DNA of 64,000 nt from an uncultured Ilumatobacter sp. (GTDB lineage: Bacteria > Actinomycetota > Acidimicrobiia > Acidimicrobiales > Ilumatobacteraceae): the NCBI GenBank assembly GCA_905182555.1, contig CAJJBX010000006.1:62001-126000 (forward strand), written 5' to 3'. Position 1 is the stretch's first letter; every line of letters begins with the position of its first letter. The position numbers and the translations under genes were made by a program. The notes beneath the pieces were generated by a model. The model was not told the origin of the DNA and searched no databases. It was given only the letters and a program-made list of their open reading frames with translations. Shown here in pieces: positions 53,680 to 63,548 of this stretch.

Positions 53680-54249
53680 ATGTCAACATCACTGATCAAC
53701 ACCGCCGTCCAGCCATTTGCAGCGACTGCGTTCCACAATGGCCAGTTCGTCGACGTGACCGACGCCGATATGCGCGACAAGTGGTCGATCGTGTTCTTTT
53801 ACCCCGCCGACTTCACGTTTGTCTGCCCGACAGAACTTGGTGACCTCGCCGATCACTACGCCGAGTTCCAGCAGCTCGGTGTCGAGGTCTATGCAGTGTC
53901 GACCGACAAGCACTTCACGCATAAGGCCTGGCATGACAGCAGCGAGACGATCAACAAGATCACCTACCCGATGATCGGCGATCCCACCGGCGTCATCACC
54001 CGCAACTTCCAGGTCATGATCGAAGATGACGGCCTCGCAGAGCGCGGCACCTTCGTGATCGACCCCGACGGCAAGATCCAGATCATCGAGATCAACGCCG
54101 GCAACATCGGTCGGTCTGCCACCGAACTGCTCCGCAAGGTCAAAGCCGCCCAATACGTGCGGGCCAACCCGAACGAGGTCTGCCCCGCCAAATGGGAAGA
54201 GGGCGAAGCCACGCTCGCGCCCTCGCTCGACCTTGTCGGCAAGATCTAG
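53680..54249 (+). CDS. ahpC: Alkyl hydroperoxide reductase AhpC (2-Cys peroxiredoxin)
   Basis: 189 residues. Peroxidatic Cys49 lies in [18 protein letters not shown] and the resolving Cys in [15 protein letters not shown] near the C-terminus, the typical 2-Cys arrangement. It reduces hydroperoxides and receives electrons from AhpF, encoded 18 bp downstream. An AGGAG site precedes ATG 53680. Confidence 0.95.
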   Translation: MSTSLINTAVQPFAATAFHNGQFVDVTDADMRDKWSIVFFYPADFTFVCPTELGDLADHYAEFQQLGVEVYAVSTDKHFTHKAWHDSSETINKITYPMIGDPTGVITRNFQVMIEDDGLAERGTFVIDPDGKIQIIEINAGNIGRSATELLRKVKAAQYVRANPNEVCPAKWEEGEATLAPSLDLVGKI

Positions 54250-54267
54250 CCCGATCGGACTGAACAC

Positions 54268-55851
54268 ATGATTCTTGACGCCCTCCTCACCGAGGCACTC
54301 CGCTCGCATCTTCCCAAGATCGTCGAACCGATCGAATTGGTTGCTTCGCTCGATAACTCGCCGACCAGCGCGAAGATCACCGAGCTCCTCGGTGAGTTGG
54401 ACGTCTTGTCCGCCGACATCAATGTGCGCTTCGACGGCTCCGCCGACCGTCGCCCCTCGTTCCGCATCACCCGAGTCACTGACCCTCATGCGTCGGTCAC
54501 CTTCGGTGGTGTGCCACTTGGCCACGAATTCACCTCGCTTGTCTTGGCGCTTCTGCAAGTAGGGGGCCATCCATCGACCGCTGATGCCGATCTACTCGAT
54601 CAGATCCGTGGCATCGAAGGAACGCATCGCTTTGAGACGTTCTTCTCACTGAGCTGCCAAAACTGCCCCGACGTCGTGCAGGCGCTCAACCTGATGAGCA
54701 TCATCAACCCGAACATCGAACATGTTGCCCTTGATGGCGGCGCGTTCCAAGACGAAATTGCAGCTCGCGAAGTAATGGCTGTACCAACGGTGTTCCGCAA
54801 CGGCGAAAAGTTCGGTCAGGGCCGTATGACCCTCGAAGAACTCGTCGCGATGATCGATTCCCGAAGCAGCGATCGTGCGGTCGAGAAAATCGCCGCCATG
54901 GACCCGTTCGACGTTCTGATCGTCGGCGGCGGCCCGGCCGGTTCTTCCGCTGCGGTCTACGCCGCCCGCAAGGGACTGCGGACTGCCATTGTGGCCGAAC
55001 GCTTTGGTGGGCAACTCCTCGACACGATGGGTATCGAGAACCTCATTTCCACGCCGTATACCGAAGGCCCAAAGCTTGCTGCAGAGCTCGAAGAAAACGT
55101 ACGGAATCACCAAGTCGAGATCATCACGGCGCAGCGCGCCGAGCGTATTGATCCGGCCCCACGGGTCGGCGGCCTCCATACGCTGACGCTGGAGAGCGGC
55201 GCTGCACTGCAGGCGCGTTCGTTGATCATCTCCACCGGCGCACGTTGGCGCCGCATGGGTGTCCCCGGCGAGGCCGAGTACGCGAACCGCGGCGTGGCGT
55301 ATTGCCCGCACTGCGACGGCCCGCTGTACAAAGGAAAGCGCACTGCAGTCATTGGTGGTGGGAATTCTGGCGTCGAGGCTGCGATCGACCTTGCCGGCAT
55401 CGTCAAGCACGTCACGTTGCTCGAGTTTGCTGACGAGCTGCGCGCTGACGATGTGCTGCAAAACAAACTACGTAGCCTCTCCAACGTCACGATCGTCACT
55501 GGCGCCATGACCACCGAGGTGCTCGGCGACGACAAGAAGGTCACTGCGCTGACCTATCGGAGCCGTGCAGACGAGACTGATCACCAGGTCGACCTCGACG
55601 GGATCTTCGTACAGATTGGCCTCTTGCCGAACACGGAATGGCTTGACGGAACCGTGCAGCTCTCTGAACACAACGAGATCATGATCGACGGCCATGGCGC
55701 CACGTCGGTGCCCGGCGTGTTCGCCGCTGGCGACTGCACCACGGTGCCGTTCAAGCAGATCGTCGTGTCGATGGGCGCTGGCTCCACAGCAATGCTTTCC
55801 GTTTTTGATCACCTCATTCGGACTCCGCAAGACACCAACGTCAGCGCCTGA
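54268..55851 (+). CDS. ahpF: Alkyl hydroperoxide reductase flavoprotein AhpF
   Basis: 527 residues. The N-terminal double-thioredoxin-like domain has [16 protein letters not shown]. The FAD domain has [21 protein letters not shown]. The NADPH domain holds the redox pair in [21 protein letters not shown]. It passes electrons from NAD(P)H through its thiols to AhpC. The operon with ahpC and the length match the standard enzyme. Confidence 0.95.
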   Translation: MILDALLTEALRSHLPKIVEPIELVASLDNSPTSAKITELLGELDVLSADINVRFDGSADRRPSFRITRVTDPHASVTFGGVPLGHEFTSLVLALLQVGGHPSTADADLLDQIRGIEGTHRFETFFSLSCQNCPDVVQALNLMSIINPNIEHVALDGGAFQDEIAAREVMAVPTVFRNGEKFGQGRMTLEELVAMIDSRSSDRAVEKIAAMDPFDVLIVGGGPAGSSAAVYAARKGLRTAIVAERFGGQLLDTMGIENLISTPYTEGPKLAAELEENVRNHQVEIITAQRAERIDPAPRVGGLHTLTLESGAALQARSLIISTGARWRRMGVPGEAEYANRGVAYCPHCDGPLYKGKRTAVIGGGNSGVEAAIDLAGIVKHVTLLEFADELRADDVLQNKLRSLSNVTIVTGAMTTEVLGDDKKVTALTYRSRADETDHQVDLDGIFVQIGLLPNTEWLDGTVQLSEHNEIMIDGHGATSVPGVFAAGDCTTVPFKQIVVSMGAGSTAMLSVFDHLIRTPQDTNVSA

Positions 55852-56112
55852 GATCGGTTCAGGTTCGGGTTCGGGATTTTCTCCCCGGTCTCAAACGACC
55901 TCGGCGGGCACGTCGACATCGTTTGAGAGCCACTGCGTCCGGGGCACATGCCTCGGGCACGTCCGCTTCTTGCGGTCAGCACGTCGACAGACGGAGCCGT
56001 GCGCCATGGGTACCTTGCGGAGCGAAGCAAGAACTGCTGCTGCCCAAACGCTACCCAAACGCCATATTCTCATCAATCGAGAATGCCGAAAAGCCATCTA
56101 CCAGGTGTTTTT

Positions 56113-56185
56113 GCGCCCCTGGCAGGAATCGAACCTGCGACACACGGTTTAGGAAACCGATGCTCTATCCACTGAGCTACAGAGG
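56113..56185 (-). tRNA. tRNA-Arg(CCU)
   Basis: The minus strand folds as a cloverleaf: acceptor GCCTCTG with CAGGGGC, D-arm AGCTCAGTGGATAGAGC, anticodon stem-loop CGGTTTCCTAAACCG with anticodon CCT, and T-arm CAGGTTCGAATCCTG. Discriminator G, CCA not encoded. It reads AGG arginine codons. Confidence 0.95.
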
Positions 56186-57052
56186 CGGGGATGGTCCGGA
56201 ACGTGGCGCGAAACTCCACACACGTTCTGTTTGCATCTGTAGCGAATGCTAGCGGCAGGCGTTCGAGGGCAGAGCTACCGATTTCCGGCGAATGAGACGC
56301 CAGTTCTCGGCTCTTAAGCAAAAAGTGGCGCGCAAAAGCGGCAGTGATACGTCGACTGATTCAGGCAGCAGGTCGAAGGCGGTGTTCGGGTGGCCGCCAA
56401 GCCTCGAACATGTCGAAGCTTGAGGTGCGTTCTGCATGGCGCAGCAGCGTCGTGCTGTTCACAGCCATTTGATAGCAGTGGAAAGCGTGTCGTAGCCGTG
56501 CAGCACCAACCGTGCGGGCCCTTTTGATCATGAGGGAAGATTTCCAGTGTTGATGCATGGACTCAGTTGACTCACGTGTACCGAACAGCTCCCTGTATGC
56601 CGGATCGCCGGGCGGGATCGCTCGGAGCGTGAGCGTCCGCCGCTTTGGACGACATCTTGCAGGGCGACCAGCCTCAGCTCATCGGGAAAAGCATCATTGC
56701 CACCGAAATTGTTGAGGAAGAGGCCGACACATCTGCGGTCTCCGCTGCGAGTATTCCAATGGAGGTCACGACGCCCAGCAGAGGCGTTGGAGATCGCCAC
56801 CGGCACGGTTCAAGTTGATCTAGCGATGGGCGCAGACGAAATCGACTGGGTAGCACTTGATCTTCCCGAGCCGACCCCGCCACGTCTTTGAGACGCTAAC
56901 GACCGCCCGCTGAGGAGAGAACGTCGTAGCGACGTCGATGTGGGTCGCCTGTCTCGCGAGCTCATGTCATTGTTGAGCTCGCCTACTCGTCAGAGGATCG
57001 CTAGCTCAGTGCCGGCCGCCTGGCCGCCATGCGGATCTCGGCCACCCAAGTA
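56186..57052. other. 867-bp low-gene region beside the tRNA with a decayed transposase
   Basis: Apart from the transposase piece at 56361-56640 I see no credible gene. Position directly beside a tRNA gene and the broken mobile sequence suggest an old insertion hot spot. Confidence 0.45.
56361..56640 (-). pseudogene. C-terminal fragment of a transposase
   Basis: The minus-strand frame reads AIPPGDPAYRELFGTRESTE, then SMHQHWKSSLMIKRARTVGA and HCYQMAVNSTTLL. This resembles the end of actinobacterial transposases, where a YRELYG-x-RN-x-(V/A)ES motif carries the last catalytic Glu of the DDE site. The upstream part cannot be followed; no terminal repeats were found. Confidence 0.5.
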
Positions 57053-58003
57053 TCAGACGTCGCGGTAGCCCGTGTTCACCCAGTCGGTGACCATCTTGGC
57101 AAACATGTCCGGCTGGTCCGACCAGCTGAGATGGCCCGCTTCGGGGAAGATCTGGAGCGCGCTCTTGGGCATGGCGTCATGGAGGTAGTGGGCGTTACTC
57201 ACATCGAACAGTGCGTCGAGGTCACCCCAGAAGATCTGTGTCGGCACTTCGATCTCGCTCACCCGTTGAGCTAGGGCCTCGCCGTTGCCTCGAAGGTCAG
57301 CGAACCAGTGGATGACCTCGAACGCTCGTCCCGAGTAGGCCCGTTTGAAGTCGTCGACCTGTGTTGGGTTGTAGCGATGGCGGATTGCGCCAAAGGTCGA
57401 GGTGAAAGCGATAATCGGACCGGCTCCGAGCAGAGCCGTACTCCAGCGGAGAAAACTGAACCGCGACAGCAGGTTGATGAGCATCGCCAACTTGAGTGGA
57501 CCGGGAGCGCCGACGCTGTGTCCGACCACCATGCTGGCGAGGCGGGATTTCGGTGAAAGGGCATAGCTCAGTGCTGCAGCCATGCCGACATCGGGCGCGA
57601 CGAGGTGAACGTCGGTGAGGTCGAGGTCGTCGAGGATCCTGCCGAGGAGCTCGCCCTGGGCAGCCGGGGTCATGTCATTGCGATCACCTTCGGAGGCTCC
57701 GAAGCCAGGCAGATCGATGGCGACGACGTGAAACGTTCCGGTGAGGGCTTCCCAGGATCCAACGAAGCTCAGAATGCTCTCGGGAAATGGGCTGAGCATG
57801 ACGACGGTTGGTGCGCCGGTTGGCCCGGCCTCGGCGAGGCGTATTCTGCGACCGGCGAGCGTGCGGAACTCTGTCGTGATGTCGACATCTGGGTTGTCGA
57901 ACGATGTCGCTGCTTTGCGGGCTCTCTTAATCTTGCGCCACTCGGGGGAGATCGCCCGATTGGCGGCACCGTTAACTCGGTCATAGATGCTGAGCTTCTT
58001 CAT
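57053..58003 (-). CDS. Alpha/beta hydrolase with Asp nucleophile (epoxide hydrolase/haloalkane dehalogenase-like)
   Basis: 316 residues from ATG 58003. The oxyanion-hole segment VVMLSPFPESI and AIDLPGFGASEGDR precede the nucleophile elbow VAPDVGMAAAL, where Asp replaces the usual Ser, as in epoxide hydrolases and dehalogenases. The acid and His of the triad are in IFWGDLDALFDV and EAGHLSWSDQPDMFAKMV. It faces a TetR gene across a control region with twin palindromes, so its expression is probably substrate-induced. Substrate unknown. Confidence 0.85.
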   Translation of the reverse strand: MKKLSIYDRVNGAANRAISPEWRKIKRARKAATSFDNPDVDITTEFRTLAGRRIRLAEAGPTGAPTVVMLSPFPESILSFVGSWEALTGTFHVVAIDLPGFGASEGDRNDMTPAAQGELLGRILDDLDLTDVHLVAPDVGMAAALSYALSPKSRLASMVVGHSVGAPGPLKLAMLINLLSRFSFLRWSTALLGAGPIIAFTSTFGAIRHRYNPTQVDDFKRAYSGRAFEVIHWFADLRGNGEALAQRVSEIEVPTQIFWGDLDALFDVSNAHYLHDAMPKSALQIFPEAGHLSWSDQPDMFAKMVTDWVNTGYRDV

Positions 58004-58035
58004 CAGGGTCCTCGTTGGGTTTGTTGAGCGAGTTG

Positions 58036-58087
58036 CGTACTGAAAGGTACGAAAATGCATCCTAGCGAGTTTTGTACCGGGCGGTAC
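58036..58087. promoter_or_regulatory. Twin palindromes between the hydrolase and TetR genes
   Basis: CGTAC/GTACG at 58036-58051 (6-nt spacer) and GTACC/GGTAC at 58074-58087 (4-nt spacer), centres 37 bp apart. A GGTACGCTGGA direct repeat follows. The shared GTAC half-sites fit two TetR dimers controlling both divergent genes. Confidence 0.55.
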
Positions 58088-58121
58088 GCTGGAGGTACGC
58101 TGGAGGCATGAGGAGTGATTC

Positions 58122-58718
58122 GTGAACACACCGGCTTCGCCAGTCAGGGGGCGGCCGCGCACGTTCCGGCGAGACCACGTTGTTCAGGTTGCGATGGACG
58201 CGTACTGGCGCGAGGGGCCCGACGCCGTGTCCTTGAATGAGATCTGCCGGCGCGCAGGCGTGTCGAAACCAGGTCTGTATCGGGCGTTCGGCGGTGAGGA
58301 CAAACTGTTGGATGCAGCGTTGGAGCACTACGCCGACGTTGTCCTTGCCCCGAATTTCGCGGCGGTCGACCCTGACACACCGCTGCGCGACACGCTCGAG
58401 GCAATCGTTGCCTCGTTCACCGACGCGGACCGCGCCGGCCCGCCGGGGTGCCTCCTCGCTCGGCTCCAGCAGGCCGACGGATTGGGGCCATTGGCCACAG
58501 GCCGAGTCGAAGGTCTGCGCCAGCACGCTCGGGATTCCCTTGCAACACTGATCGAGCTGGCGAAGGCCCGGTGTGAGGTGGCCGAGGAGATCCCGACCGA
58601 GGTTGCTGCGGCGATGGTGGACATCGAGTGCAACGCCGTACTCCTCAGAATGGCCGCCGGCGAAGATCCTGAGCTCCTACGCGCCCAAGCGCGTCTCGCC
58701 TTCTCGATCTTCCACTGA
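58122..58718 (+). CDS. TetR-family regulator
   Basis: 198 residues. The N-terminal helix-turn-helix is AMDAYWREGPDAVSLNEICRRAGVSKPGLYRAFGGEDKLL. The variable C-terminal domain (LEAIVASFTDADRAGPPGCLLARLQQA onward) would bind the inducer. GTG 58122 has an AGGAG site 7 nt upstream. Divergent from the alpha/beta hydrolase gene, with palindromes between them. Confidence 0.92.
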   Translation: MNTPASPVRGRPRTFRRDHVVQVAMDAYWREGPDAVSLNEICRRAGVSKPGLYRAFGGEDKLLDAALEHYADVVLAPNFAAVDPDTPLRDTLEAIVASFTDADRAGPPGCLLARLQQADGLGPLATGRVEGLRQHARDSLATLIELAKARCEVAEEIPTEVAAAMVDIECNAVLLRMAAGEDPELLRAQARLAFSIFH

Positions 58719-58918
58719 ACGCCCACGCGCGTCCAAAGCCGCGCATAACCGGCAAGTTAGCCCGATGCGTTGCGGGGCGGGTTCCGGTCGTGTGCCGCCT
58801 CTCCCGATACGGAACACCGTGAGGTGGCATTGTCAGTTCAGAAGCGAGGCGTCGACGGGTATAGAGTTTTCAAATCAGGGCATAGACCAGCGCCCTGACC
58901 AAACTCAAGGAGGATCAG

Positions 58919-59221
58919 ATGTTGTTTATGATCGAGTGGGAAATTCACCACGAGCAAAAGATGGAAACATTTGGAGCTTTTGGTGGCATGACAGCTGATG
59001 ACGATGCTGCCGTTGAGCAAGCCCACGGCTTTAAACAGCTCGGCCGATGGCATGACCTGGCTAACGGCCGAGGCGTTGCAATCGTTGAAGCAGATTCAGC
59101 TGAGGCAGTGCACGGTTTCCTCATGATGTGGACCGGTGGGCTCAGCACGTTGAATATCACTCCGGTGCTTGACGACGCCGCAGCCCGGTCGGTTGTGAAT
59201 GGGTATCTCGCTACTCAATAA
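58919..59221 (+). CDS. DUF3303-family small protein
   Basis: 100 residues of ferredoxin-like alpha/beta dimer type: MLFMIEWEIHHEQKMETFGAF, then HGFKQLGRWHDLANGRGVAIVEADSAEAVHGFLMMW and DDAAARSVVNGYLA. It matches DUF3303 by overall pattern. An AAGGAGGATCAG ribosome site precedes the ATG. No operon partner. Function unknown. Confidence 0.8.
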   Translation: MLFMIEWEIHHEQKMETFGAFGGMTADDDAAVEQAHGFKQLGRWHDLANGRGVAIVEADSAEAVHGFLMMWTGGLSTLNITPVLDDAAARSVVNGYLATQ

Positions 59222-59583
59222 CACTGCGGCAGCCGGGCGTAGGTGAGCGACATTTAACTGCAATCTGCGTTCGGCTCTCGGACGAGGGTGCGCCGCTGTG
59301 GAACATTACCGCTACATCGGCGGAGCGCACGTCTGGTTTGATGTTGCGCTCCATCCCTACAGAGGCGGGGCCGGCGCAAAAGGTGGGAGACAGCCCCTCG
59401 GTTCGTGGGTGCCGGCAACGTGGGCCGATTGTAGAGGCCGGTTACCGATCCGAGTCTGCTTTCCACCCGTAGAAGCGCGTGTCGTACGCAATCAACGACG
59501 ACCGAGATCGGGACGCGATACGACTCGAGCCTCCCTCCCCCACTCCTGGGGGGCCGGCAAACAGATCTCGCGTCTGTCCGAGG
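59222..59583. other. 362-bp gap, nothing recognised
   Basis: No protein family visible on either strand. CTACAGAGGCGGGG (from 59357) repeats the 5' end and flank of the tRNA-Arg gene at 56177-56190 and could be chance or a trace of recombination. Confidence 0.4.
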
Positions 59584-60279
59584 TCAGCTCGGAGGGTGGT
59601 GCAGATCGAGGCACTCCTTCAAGTCGCCATCGAGATCCTGCAGAGCGGAGCGCAACCATCTCACATAGTCGGACGGCAGGTCTGCGATCGGTGTGTTCTT
59701 GTGTTTTCCAAATGGCATGTTCATCTCGAAGAGCGCGCGCCCCGCGAGAGCAAGTAAACCGTCGATGCCGTCTTCGTGATGATCAGCCAGCTGCTTCATG
59801 AGAGCCAAACACATCTCAGCGTCACCCATTGCCCGATGCCCTTGCGCACCACCCAGACCGAGGTGAGTGCACAAGGTTTCGAGACGGTAGTTGTCGAAAT
59901 CAGCCAGGAGGTGCCGGGAAAGGCGCATGGTGCACAACGATTCGCTGGTGTCGAAGAACGGAGCCAAGTGGCGATAGTCGAAGGGTGCGTTGTGTGCAAT
60001 CACGAGTGTGTGACCAGCGGCGAACGGATCGCCATGAAGCGACCGCACGAGGTGCTCGAGCGTCGGCGATTCGGCGACCATGGCATCGGTGATTCCGTTC
60101 ACCGCCGAGGCTCCGGGTTCGATGGGGATGCCGGGGTTGACCAGAGATCCCACTCTCGCCACCTCGTTGAGATTGTGATCGACTTGAATCCACGCGACCT
60201 CAACCGGCCGCGCTCGCGGCCCAAGCCCAGTCGTTTCGATGTCGACGATGATGATCCGATCGAAATCTGCTGCCCGCAT
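59584..60279 (-). CDS. DnaQ-like 3'-5' exonuclease with a C-terminal DUF3820 domain
   Basis: 231 residues. The DEDDh sites are IIIVDIETTGLGPRARP (Exo I), AHNAPFDYRHLAPFF (Exo II) and QGHRAMGDAEMCLALM (Exo III, with His and Asp). The C-terminal 50 residues (MPFGKHKNTPIADLPSDYVRWLRS) are a DUF3820 module. It degrades DNA or RNA ends; a role in repair or RNA turnover is inferred. Confidence 0.87.
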   Translation of the reverse strand: MRAADFDRIIIVDIETTGLGPRARPVEVAWIQVDHNLNEVARVGSLVNPGIPIEPGASAVNGITDAMVAESPTLEHLVRSLHGDPFAAGHTLVIAHNAPFDYRHLAPFFDTSESLCTMRLSRHLLADFDNYRLETLCTHLGLGGAQGHRAMGDAEMCLALMKQLADHHEDGIDGLLALAGRALFEMNMPFGKHKNTPIADLPSDYVRWLRSALQDLDGDLKECLDLHHPPS

Positions 60280-60496
60280 GGTGCGAACGTTAGGTGTTCA
60301 GCTCTGTCGCGTGAGTGGACCGGACGCAACAGTGCCCCCGAAGGCCGTTGGCAATCATCGAACTGGATGCAACCCGAGAACCAGAGTCTCCAACCGGCTG
60401 AAGGTGGCGTAACTTGGCCGGGGCTGGAATGTCTGATCCACCGCTTGTCCGGCAGCGGCTCGCGAACCACGCAATTGAAATGAAGGAGAGCTAGCT

Positions 60497-61820
60497 ATGC
60501 AAGACGTCAAGTGTCCGCACTGCGGTCAGACATTCAGCATCGACGGGGCCGGGTTCGCAGAAATCCAGAAACAGGTTCGCGACAGCGAATTCGAGCGCGA
60601 TTTACACGAGCGACTGAAGCTCGCAGAGCTGGATAAGCACAGCGCGGTGGCGCTGGCAGAGGCGAAGGCAGCTAGCGGGCTCCAGAAGGCAGCCGCGGCG
60701 AAGGATGCCGAACTTCAGGAGTTGAAGGCAAAGCTCGACCAGGCCCATCAGGACAAACAGTCCGCTATTGACCTTGCAGAGGCGAGATCCGCGAACGAAC
60801 TGCAGAAAACAGCCGCAACGAAGGTTCAAGGAGACAAGCAGCTGATAGCGAAGCTCGACGCTGGCGAGGTTGAACAAAAGCTGGCAATCACCGCCGCAGT
60901 CGGTGCCGTCGAGAAGGAGCGCGACGAGCTGAAGAACGGTCTTGACCGGGCTGAGCTCGAGAAGGAGCGCGACGAAAAATCTCTGAGGGACAAGTACGAG
61001 ACTCAGATCAAGGATCGCGATGAGTCGATCGAGCGGCTTCGGGATATGAAGGCGCGGCTCTCGACAAAGATGGTCGGAGAAACCCTCGAACAGCATTGCG
61101 AGACCACGTTCAACCAGCTTCGCGCTACAGCTTTTCCCCGTTCCTACTTCGAGAAGGACAATGATGCGCGGGCCGGCAGCAAGGGCGATTACATCTTCCG
61201 GGAGTCCGACGCGACCGACACCTGAAATTGTTTCAATCATGTTCGAAATGAAGAACGAGACAGACGGGACCGCGACAAAGCGTAAGAACGAGGACTTTTT
61301 CAAGGAGCTCCACAAGGATCGAGTCGAGAAGGGCTGCGAGTACGCGATCCTGGTTTCCTTGCTGGAGCCAGACAGCGAGCTCTACAACTCGGGGATTGTC
61401 GATGTTTCTCACCGCCATCCGAAGATGTATGTCGTTCGGCCGCAGTTCTTCGTTCCGATCATCACGTTGCTCCGCAACGCTGCGCTGAGTTCGTTGAAGT
61501 ACAAGTCGGAGCTCGCGTTGGTGAAGTCGCAGAACATTGACGTCACGAACTTCGAGGACGACCTCGAGACGTTCAAGGATGCTTTCGGAAAAAACTACGA
61601 CCTCGCATCCCGGCGCTTTCAGACTGCCATCGACGAGATCGACAAGTCGATCGACCACTTGGAGAAGACGAAGAAGGCACTTCAGGGAACCGATCGAAAT
61701 TTGCGGTTGGCGAACGACAAGGCGCAAGAGGTCACGATCAAGAAGTTGACGCGCGCCAACCCGACAATGACGGCCAAGTTCGCCGAGTTAGACGGTTCCG
61801 ATACGCCTCGCACTGAATAG
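60497..61820 (+). pseudogene. DUF2130 protein, one-base frameshift
   Basis: Begins with a zinc ribbon (VKCPHCGQTFSIDGAGF) and a long coiled coil, residues ~30-190. Then [20 protein letters not shown] and the [14 protein letters not shown] part of DUF2130 run into a TGA at 61225. In the +1 frame the homology goes straight on ([36 protein letters not shown]) to 61820. Removing one T at about 61223 gives a continuous 440-residue protein. Relatives are found beside nucleases and in unknown roles. One inserted base by error or mutation. Confidence 0.82.
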
Positions 61821-61942
61821 CGGAGCGTCTCGACCGTGAGGTGGCAGAGGAGGGCCCCGGTCGCGGCCGGAACGGACGGCGTCAGTGATCCAGTGCGCCC
61901 GGGACCGGCCAACGCAACAGTGCCAGTGCCAGTGCCATCGGT

Positions 61943-63538
61943 TCATCCAACCCGGCGGTCTTTGTCTTCCCAGTACGGATCGCGCATGTCCTTCTTCAAG
62001 ATCTTGCCAGCGCCCGACTTGGGCAGCGGATCTTCGGCGCCCCGGATGACAACGGACCGCGGCAGCTTGTAGCCGGCAAGCCACTCGCGACACGATGCAA
62101 TGAGTTCGTCCGAGGTCAGCTCAGCTCCCGGCTTCAGGACCACTTCGACGTGGACCGTCTCGCCCCACTCCTCGTGGGGGATTCCAAAGACAGCGGCTTC
62201 AGCAACCGACGGGTGGTGATAAACGGCGGCCTCAATTTCAGCTGGGAATATATTAGCGCCACCTGAAATGATCATGTCTTTGGCACGATCGACGATGTAG
62301 AGGTAGCCGCCATCGTCGGCGTATGCCACGTCACCGGACCGGTACCAGCCGTCGACCAGCGCGTGCGTCGTCTCGGCTTCTCGGTTCCAATATCCACGCA
62401 TGATGTTCGGGCCCTGAATGTAAATCTCGCCAGCCTCACCAACCGACGCGAGGCTCCCATCCGGGCGACGGACCTCGGTTCGAACACCCACAACCGGCAC
62501 ACCTGCAGAACGCAGACGGCTCGCATACGGCTCTTCGCCGCGAGCCCCGCGTTCATGGGTTTCTTCGTCGAGCCAGCTCACCAGTGGCGAGGCTTCGGTC
62601 ATGCCGTAGGCCTGTGCGAAGCCGCAACCAAACGCCTCAAGGGCCTGGCGTTGCACTTCGCCGGGCATCGGCGAAGCGCCGTACATCACCACCCGCATCG
62701 AGGAGATGTCGGCATCTGCCAGACCACCGTGGGCGAGCACCATCGAGATCATGGTGGGTACGAGCAGCACCATCGTGCAGCGTTCGTTAGCGAGCGCAGC
62801 GATGGTCGCTGCGGGGTCAAAGGCCGGAATGAACACGTGCGTCCCACCAGCCCAGGTGAGAGCGTACGCAAGTGCGCCGTCAGCGAGGTGGAACTGCGGC
62901 GCAGCATGCAGGTAACGGTCGACGGGGGCGATGCGCGCGTGTAATCCCATGTGTAGTGCGTTTGCGGTGAGGTTGCGGTGCGTGAGTATTGCGCCCTTGG
63001 GGAGACCGGTCGTGCCGCCGGTATAGAAGATCGCCGCAATGTCTTCCGATTCCAGCTCTGGCAACTCAATCGGTGGGGTGTCAACCATCGACTCGTAGGC
63101 AATGGTCCCGTGCGGAGCTTCGGTGCCGGGGCCGACCCACACCAGGGTGTCGATCGAAGCAACGCTGTCGCGGAGTTGTTGAGCGACCGGCAAAAACGAC
63201 TCGTCGACGAACAACACTTTGACCTGGCTGTCATCGCAGATGAATCGGAGCTCTTCAGGCGCAAGGCGGAAGTTGAGGTCGTTCATCACCATGCCGGCAA
63301 CGGGGATTGCAAACCACAACTCGAGGTGGCGAGCCGAGTTGAGCATCAAGACACCAACGCGGTCACCACGGTCGAGATCGAGGTCGCTGAGCCCCGACGC
63401 CAGCCCGCCGACTCGCCGTGCGACCTCGGCCCAATCGCGACGTTCGCCGGTGCCGAGGTCGACGGTTGCGGCTCCGTGGGGGTTGATGTTCGCGGCCCGG
63501 TCAAGAACCCAGGCAATGGTCGGATCGTTCGTTGGCAT
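61943..63538 (-). CDS. AMP-forming acyl-CoA synthetase
   Basis: 531 residues from ATG 63538. Adenylation motifs: FYTGGTTGLPKGAILTHRN (P-loop), QAYGMTEASPLVSW, GWYRSGDVAYADDGGYLYIVDRAKD and GGANIFPAEIEAAV, with catalytic lysine in PKSGAGKILKK. It activates a fatty or aromatic acid as a CoA thioester. The upstream thiolase ends 10 bp away on the same strand, suggesting a CoA-ester degradation operon. Confidence 0.92.
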   Translation of the reverse strand: MPTNDPTIAWVLDRAANINPHGAATVDLGTGERRDWAEVARRVGGLASGLSDLDLDRGDRVGVLMLNSARHLELWFAIPVAGMVMNDLNFRLAPEELRFICDDSQVKVLFVDESFLPVAQQLRDSVASIDTLVWVGPGTEAPHGTIAYESMVDTPPIELPELESEDIAAIFYTGGTTGLPKGAILTHRNLTANALHMGLHARIAPVDRYLHAAPQFHLADGALAYALTWAGGTHVFIPAFDPAATIAALANERCTMVLLVPTMISMVLAHGGLADADISSMRVVMYGASPMPGEVQRQALEAFGCGFAQAYGMTEASPLVSWLDEETHERGARGEEPYASRLRSAGVPVVGVRTEVRRPDGSLASVGEAGEIYIQGPNIMRGYWNREAETTHALVDGWYRSGDVAYADDGGYLYIVDRAKDMIISGGANIFPAEIEAAVYHHPSVAEAAVFGIPHEEWGETVHVEVVLKPGAELTSDELIASCREWLAGYKLPRSVVIRGAEDPLPKSGAGKILKKDMRDPYWEDKDRRVG

Positions 63539-63548
63539 TGGGGGCCTC

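Noticed and set aside
55852-56112. Possible small gene between ahpF and the tRNA
   Set aside because: Open frames are short, without ribosome sites or family features.
61223-61225. TGA in the DUF2130 gene as a third selenocysteine site
   Set aside because: Reading through in the same frame gives no family similarity. The homology continues in the +1 frame, so this is a frameshift.
61210-61240. Programmed +1 frameshift like that of prfB at ACC-TGA
   Set aside because: No upstream Shine-Dalgarno-like spur and no slippery CUU codon; a single inserted base is simpler.
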